22,500 bases of DNA from Armadillidium nasatum (Eukaryota > Arthropoda > Malacostraca > Isopoda > Armadillidiidae): positions 1 through 22,500 of the forward strand of contig SEYY01002040.1 in assembly GCA_009176605.1 (NCBI GenBank), in the 5' to 3' direction. The notes under the pieces are model-generated. The model saw only the letters and a list, made by a program, of their open reading frames with translations, searched no databases and was not told where the DNA came from. A program made the translations under genes and the position numbers. Position 1 is the first letter of the stretch, and each line of letters begins with the position of its first letter. Positions 17,991-22,500 of the stretch are shown here, in pieces.

Positions 17991-19503
17991 AAAAATATTT
18001 TCTCAGAAAATGAAAATCGAAAAAAAATGTCCAAACCTTATTAATATATAAAGCTTTAGATATGATCATTTTAATTAAACATAACGATAGGGAAAATAAG
18101 CAAATTCTAAAAGAAAATACATAGTAAATAGAAATTATAGATCATTAATAAACATCACAAATCCTAAAACAATTATATTTTTTATTATTATGAACAAAAA
18201 CATGGAATGGAGAGAAAACTGATGACCCTTTGGTGACTAGGAGGCACAAATAACAAAGAAGTTTGCAGTGAGAAAATGTACATAACTGAAAATATTTTTC
18301 TTAAATGTCACCCAAAGCATCTGTTGGACAAGGAAATGACAGGGAAGCAATGTACCAAAACCAAATAGATTGTAATACTATTTAATTAATCTCTTCTGTC
18401 TGCTACTACAATTTTGACCCTGTGGTTATAACTGTTAGACTGAAACTGAAGAGAGTTAATTTAAGAAATTCATTGCCAAAGAAACAGTTTTACGGTTCTA
18501 AAGAACGACGATGATATAAAGAATAGGTACACGTTGTTCTCAGTACAGAACTGTATTAACTATAAGAAGTTGCATTCACTACAAAATTCTGTTAAACATT
18601 GAAATGCATTGGTTATTCGAAGGCGTGATGGAAAGGTTGAATAAGAATAGATGGAAAAAATGCTGTTTTCAGATATAATGGATAACAAAGAAGTTTAAAG
18701 ATAATGATAATGAAATGTATACTGTAATTTCTATTCAAATTTGTCAAAATGATATTAGCAAAATGATGTAGGGAATTTCTGAGTTAGCAAAAAGAACAAA
18801 AAGCTATAAAAAGAGAGGACTAAATAGCGATAATAGGGATAAAAGAGTTGGTAAAAAGTTAGAGTGACTTCATTTGACAGTTATTTAGAGACTTCAAATT
18901 AACACTATGAACATACACCACAACAGACGGAACCTACTAATTATGGAGAAAGAAGTGAAAACTGCTATTTTTATGTTAAACACTGGAAAACAGTAGTTTG
19001 GTATGAAAAAGCAGTAGAAAATGTTTTGAATTCTTGGAGACCTTCCTCAATAAAGTGTTCAATAAGATTAAAAATTTGTTTCCAATCATGTACAATAGTA
19101 TCGCAGTATTTAAAAAGGAAATTTTATTAAATATCATATATGATCACCGCACATGCAAGGAAGCTACTGCCAGCTAATATTTGGTTTTAAAAGTGACTGA
19201 TAAAAAAGTTTCATGTTGAAAAAAAAAATAAATAAATAATAAAAAAAATAAAAAAAAAACATGAACTCAGACAAGAAACAAAGAACAATATAAAAAAATA
19301 ATGAACACTTAAAACAATAACTGTTCCAGTTTTTGAAACGTTATTACAGATACTTAACTAGGGAGAGTATACCTGTTTCTTTAGGATCATCTAAAAATCA
19401 AAACCAGTAACATAAGTAAATAAAAAGACAATAAAATAAGTAAATGAGATGGTAAAAGTTGGAAGGGTAAACTAAAAGAAGAACAGAAAAAAGACAAAAA
19501 GGC
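17991..19503. other. Unique-looking non-coding DNA
   Basis: About 1.5 kb of AT-rich, A-leaning sequence. Stops occur in all frames and I see no protein-like stretch, tRNA or tandem repeat, only A-rich runs near 19218-19260. It is the longest stretch in the window without a recognised element. Confidence 0.55.
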
Positions 19504-19520
19504 ATAATAATAATAATAAT

Positions 19521-19583
<63 letters not shown>

Positions 19584-19588
19584 TGATG

Positions 19589-19658
<70 letters not shown>

Positions 19659-19672
19659 TAATAATAATAATA
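19504..19672. repeat. (AAT)n triplet array
   Basis: AAT repeat with interruptions near 19521 (TATT) and 19579-19588 (AAAAATGATGAT). The poly-Tyr and poly-Leu frames are artefacts. Confidence 0.95.

Positions 19673-22500
<2,828 letters not shown>

Overview
This window looks like intergenic DNA from an animal nuclear genome. It is very AT-rich, roughly an eighth of it is plain (TA)n, and further stretches are (AAT)n/(ATT)n, (CT)n, poly-A and poly-T. I see no bacterial or organellar gene organisation, no host protein-coding gene that I can defend, and no tRNA or rRNA. The many long [12 protein letters not shown] or NNNNN reading frames are translations of microsatellites, not proteins. The protein style of the retroelements, a mariner-like transposase scrap and a TA-flanked CAGGGTGTCC inverted-repeat element suggest an arthropod. 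A decapod crustacean is my best guess, from memory of similar elements, and is not proven by the sequence.

The main coding content is one family of non-LTR (LINE-type, Jockey/CR1-like) retrotransposons with an APE-type endonuclease and a reverse transcriptase, present as at least five copies or fragments plus one doubtful one, all on the + strand. Copy B (about 13421-16800) is the most complete: 5' leader, endonuclease, reverse transcriptase, 3' hairpin and poly-A tail. Copy A (8442-11300) is 5'-truncated inside the endonuclease but keeps its 3' end and tail. Copy C (20691 to the window end) is a decayed 5'-truncated copy running off the edge. Copies D (4514-5283) and E (3725-3903) are short internal pieces, and F (about 12620-12770) is a probable, very decayed piece. 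None can encode a complete protein as written.

Layout. 1-870: AT-rich DNA, a 34-bp minisatellite and triplet repeats. 1149-1553: a miniature inverted-repeat transposon with TA target duplication. 1761-2881: triplet repeats, poly-T and a large (TA)n. 2882-4350: mostly unique DNA with fragment E and a 41-nt hairpin. 4350-5700: fragment D between two (TA)n arrays, with an internal (CT)n expansion and a mariner-like insert. 5700-7230: unique DNA with a 41-bp-period minisatellite. 7230-8440: (TA)n arrays around a GC-richer island. 8442-11680: copy A and a large (TA)n. 11680-13420: unique DNA, (CT)n(TA)n, a remnant of a foldback repeat, fragment F and another (TA)n. 13421-17062: copy B and (TA)n. 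17105-17990: a nested foldback repeat. 17990-19850: unique DNA and triplet repeats. 19850-22500: two (TA)n arrays and copy C.

The most distinctive signals are these. The retroelement copies repeatedly have their ends exactly at (TA)n arrays. The 3' terminal RNA hairpin is shared by copies A and B and differs by a compensatory base-pair change. A family of inverted repeats folds back on itself around a poly-A/poly-T core. These suggest a microsatellite-associated LINE family and a foldback repeat family that may be undescribed, but only database and genome-wide comparison could establish novelty.
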